Shown here: positions 62,606 through 64,000 of the stretch, piece by piece | How the letters are laid out: every line of letters begins with the position of its first letter | How positions within the stretch are numbered: position 1 is the first letter of the stretch | NCBI GenBank assembly: GCA_963807225.1 | Contig: CAWEAD010000012.1 | Location: 1 to 64,000 of the forward strand | Direction of reading: 5' to 3' | DNA length: 64,000 nt | DNA from: JAGVGT01 sp963807225 | GTDB lineage: Bacteria; Desulfobacterota; Desulfobulbia; Desulfobulbales; JAGXFP01 | The notes under the pieces: generated by a model | Seen by the model: the letters and a program-made list of their open reading frames with translations, nothing else | What the model was told of the DNA's origin: nothing | Databases searched by the model: none | Translations under genes and position numbers: made by a program

Positions 62606-63746
62606 GGTTCTCGTCCCTGCGCGTAATTGGTTTGAATTGCAATAGAAGGGGGAGCAGCCGGCTGCCCACCCAGGTACCGGGCAGCAATCCGGCCAGGAAC
62701 AAGAGGCTGGACAGGGCCAGGATCGGCAGACCGCCCATCAGATACCAGACATTGCATCCCGAGGCCATTCTGGAGGAGAGCCCCAGGATAATACCGCCCG
62801 TCGTGGTGATCAGAACCTGTTTTCCTGGCACCCGTCGGTAAATTCTGAACTCCCGAAGCCGCTGGGCCGAAATGGCACTGCCCAGAACGATTCCGGCGAT
62901 CAGAGGGAACTGGATCATCCAGATATAATCGAAGGAAGGCCCGGCCCCACCCAACAGCAAGGTTCCGCTGGCGGGATGGACCACGTTGAGGGGCTTGGCC
63001 AGGAAAAAGGCCATGGTGGCCATATGTTCCGGAGCGATTATGTTTTCCAGCATACCGGCCATCTTGGCATAGGTGGTGGTTACGCCCAGGGGCATGCCGA
63101 TCAGCAGGTAGGAGAGCAGGCCCACTGCGGCCAGGACCACCGCGGTTTTCCAAGGCTGCAGGTAGCCTCTTACCCGGGAAGCGATTTCCCACTTGTGCTG
63201 GGCCCGCCAGCGCAGGAAAAGCGGCAGGGCGGCGCCGGTAAGGATCAGGACGAAAACGGTCGGACTGAGGCCGGTCAGTTGCGGCAAGGTCAGGGCTTTG
63301 GTCCCCAGAGTGGTTTTCCCGATTACCGTAGCCCACCAGGGATGGATTTCGGCGTAAGCCGCGCTGCCGATCAGCAGGCCGACGAAGGCGCAGGCGCTGA
63401 GTAGGCTGCCGGCCCCCATCTTATATAGAGTCCCGACCACGCAACCGCCGGCCAGGACCATGCCGATACCGAAGAGGAAACCGCCGATGAGGTTGGTCAA
63501 AGAGGGGGGAACCAGCAGGGGAAAGGGATAGAGGGGTAATAAATGCAAGAGCCGGAAAGCCTCGAAGGCGATCATGGTCAAGACGATCTGCAGGCCGAGA
63601 GCCCGGAGGCGAAAGGTTTGCCGAAACATGAAGAGGTCCCGGAACATTCCGGACATGCAGTAATCGGAGCGGTGCATGACAAACCCTGAGATCAACCCCA
63701 GCAGTGCTCCGACCAGATAGATGAGAAGAATCGATTGCGTGGCCAC
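62598..63746 (-). CDS. YeeE/YedE-family (TsuA-like) thiosulfate transporter
   Basis: The 382-residue membrane protein has nine to ten helices and the conserved pore cysteines of the family: SDYCMSGMFRDL, LAGGCVVGTLYKMG and MASGCNVWYLMGG. YeeE imports thiosulfate by relaying it between cysteines. The start is GTG 63746, 8 bases after GAGGGG. It leads an operon with tusA and a hybrid kinase. A palindromic operator candidate lies 35 bases upstream. Confidence 0.92.
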   Translation of the reverse strand: MATQSILLIYLVGALLGLISGFVMHRSDYCMSGMFRDLFMFRQTFRLRALGLQIVLTMIAFEAFRLLHLLPLYPFPLLVPPSLTNLIGGFLFGIGMVLAGGCVVGTLYKMGAGSLLSACAFVGLLIGSAAYAEIHPWWATVIGKTTLGTKALTLPQLTGLSPTVFVLILTGAALPLFLRWRAQHKWEIASRVRGYLQPWKTAVVLAAVGLLSYLLIGMPLGVTTTYAKMAGMLENIIAPEHMATMAFFLAKPLNVVHPASGTLLLGGAGPSFDYIWMIQFPLIAGIVLGSAISAQRLREFRIYRRVPGKQVLITTTGGIILGLSSRMASGCNVWYLMGGLPILALSSLLFLAGLLPGTWVGSRLLPLLLQFKPITRRDENHD

Positions 63747-63780
63747 CGGAATACCCCTCTATGTATTCGGTAATTCCAAT

Positions 63781-63797
63781 TAACTTACAGTAAGTTA
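63781..63797. promoter_or_regulatory. Palindromic operator candidate upstream of the YeeE/TusA operon
   Basis: TAACTTA-CAG-TAAGTTA is a perfect 7+3+7 inverted repeat, 34 bases before the GTG start of the transporter gene. Position and symmetry suggest a repressor or activator site. Confidence 0.55.
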
Positions 63798-63890
63798 GGG
63801 GACGAATGCAACCGCGAAGATCAACGGTCATCCGGGAAGATGAACCTGTCGCGCGAAACCTTCGCTCGGCCTCCGGGGGCCGATCGCGGC

Positions 63891-63920
63891 TTGACATTCG
63901 TTTCTCCCGGAAGGCATCAT
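63891..63920 (+). promoter_or_regulatory. Possible promoter for a rightward gene beyond the window
   Basis: TTGACA at 63891-63896 and CATCAT at 63915-63920 are 18 bases apart. AAAGGGAGAA at 63973-63982 may be the ribosome site of a gene starting near the window edge. Confidence 0.3.
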
Positions 63921-64000
63921 TTTTGTAGTGAAGTCTTGCGAAGGACAACCGTTGCCGGCAATCGACGGACGGAAAGGGAGAACCGATACGAGTGGATATA

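Noticed and set aside
1..64000. CRISPR arrays, tRNA or rRNA genes, insertion sequences, prophage genes
   Set aside because: I read for spaced identical repeats, cloverleaf-type ends, transposase and integrase motifs and saw none.

Overview
The window reads as chromosomal DNA of a GC-rich Gram-negative bacterium. Outer-membrane and lipoprotein genes, sigma-54 regulators, many histidine kinases, the zapA-6S RNA-rny-tyrS neighbourhood and several sulfur genes together suggest a Desulfobacterota (former Deltaproteobacteria) lineage such as Desulfobulbales or Desulfuromonadales. This placement is an inference from gene content; no rRNA or tRNA gene was seen.

Layout. 0-5 kb: end of a surface-polysaccharide locus (partial sulfotransferase, a broken unknown gene, rfbA-rfbC-rfbD for dTDP-rhamnose, and a convergent WecA-type glycan initiator). 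5.6-9.6 kb: an emfourin-like lipoprotein (possible M4 protease inhibitor), a secreted M4 metalloprotease gene with PKD domains and a Cys-containing C-terminal sorting signal, and a CPBP/MrtJ-type intramembrane protease that probably processes that signal. 9.7-15 kb: housekeeping genes (GlmU-like pyrophosphorylase, ZapB-like coiled coil, ZapA, candidate 6S RNA, RNase Y, TyrRS). 15-22 kb: stress and membrane genes (GlsB, outer-membrane phospholipase A, DUF309, Tpx, GNAT, YitT, Kef-type antiporter). 22-26 kb: an NtrC-type regulator, a Usp-like protein, a TauE/SafE exporter and a TIGR02186 protein.

26-47.5 kb is the unusual core. It has four divergent PEP-synthase-like proteins. Each keeps the ATP-grasp domain and the phosphohistidine swivel domain but has an unrecognised C-terminal domain in place of the PEP-binding barrel. 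Two receiver/histidine-kinase pairs with similar four-helix sensors sit beside them, plus a PAS hybrid kinase. The minus-strand operon also encodes two membrane proteins in which DUF202-like helices are preceded by repeated Arg-Thr heptads, one with a MshEN (GspE N-terminal-like) domain. I infer an ATP-dependent phosphorelay or regulated phosphotransfer system.

47.7-64 kb: a GT2 glycosyltransferase, a Dus enzyme, a molybdenum hydroxylase operon (2Fe-2S subunit, Mo subunit, XdhC, MocA-like), a VOC protein, an HXXEE membrane protein, a methyltransferase, a DUF3365-PAS sensor, an NmrA-like SDR, and a thiosulfate-uptake-like operon (YeeE/TsuA, TusA, hybrid kinase).

At least twelve single-base frame disruptions are visible. 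Three look like single-base losses in short G or C runs, and the rest are single extra bases, seven of them in the M4 protease gene. Residual sequencing or assembly error is the simplest explanation for most, so the frame-broken genes are described by their reconstructed products.
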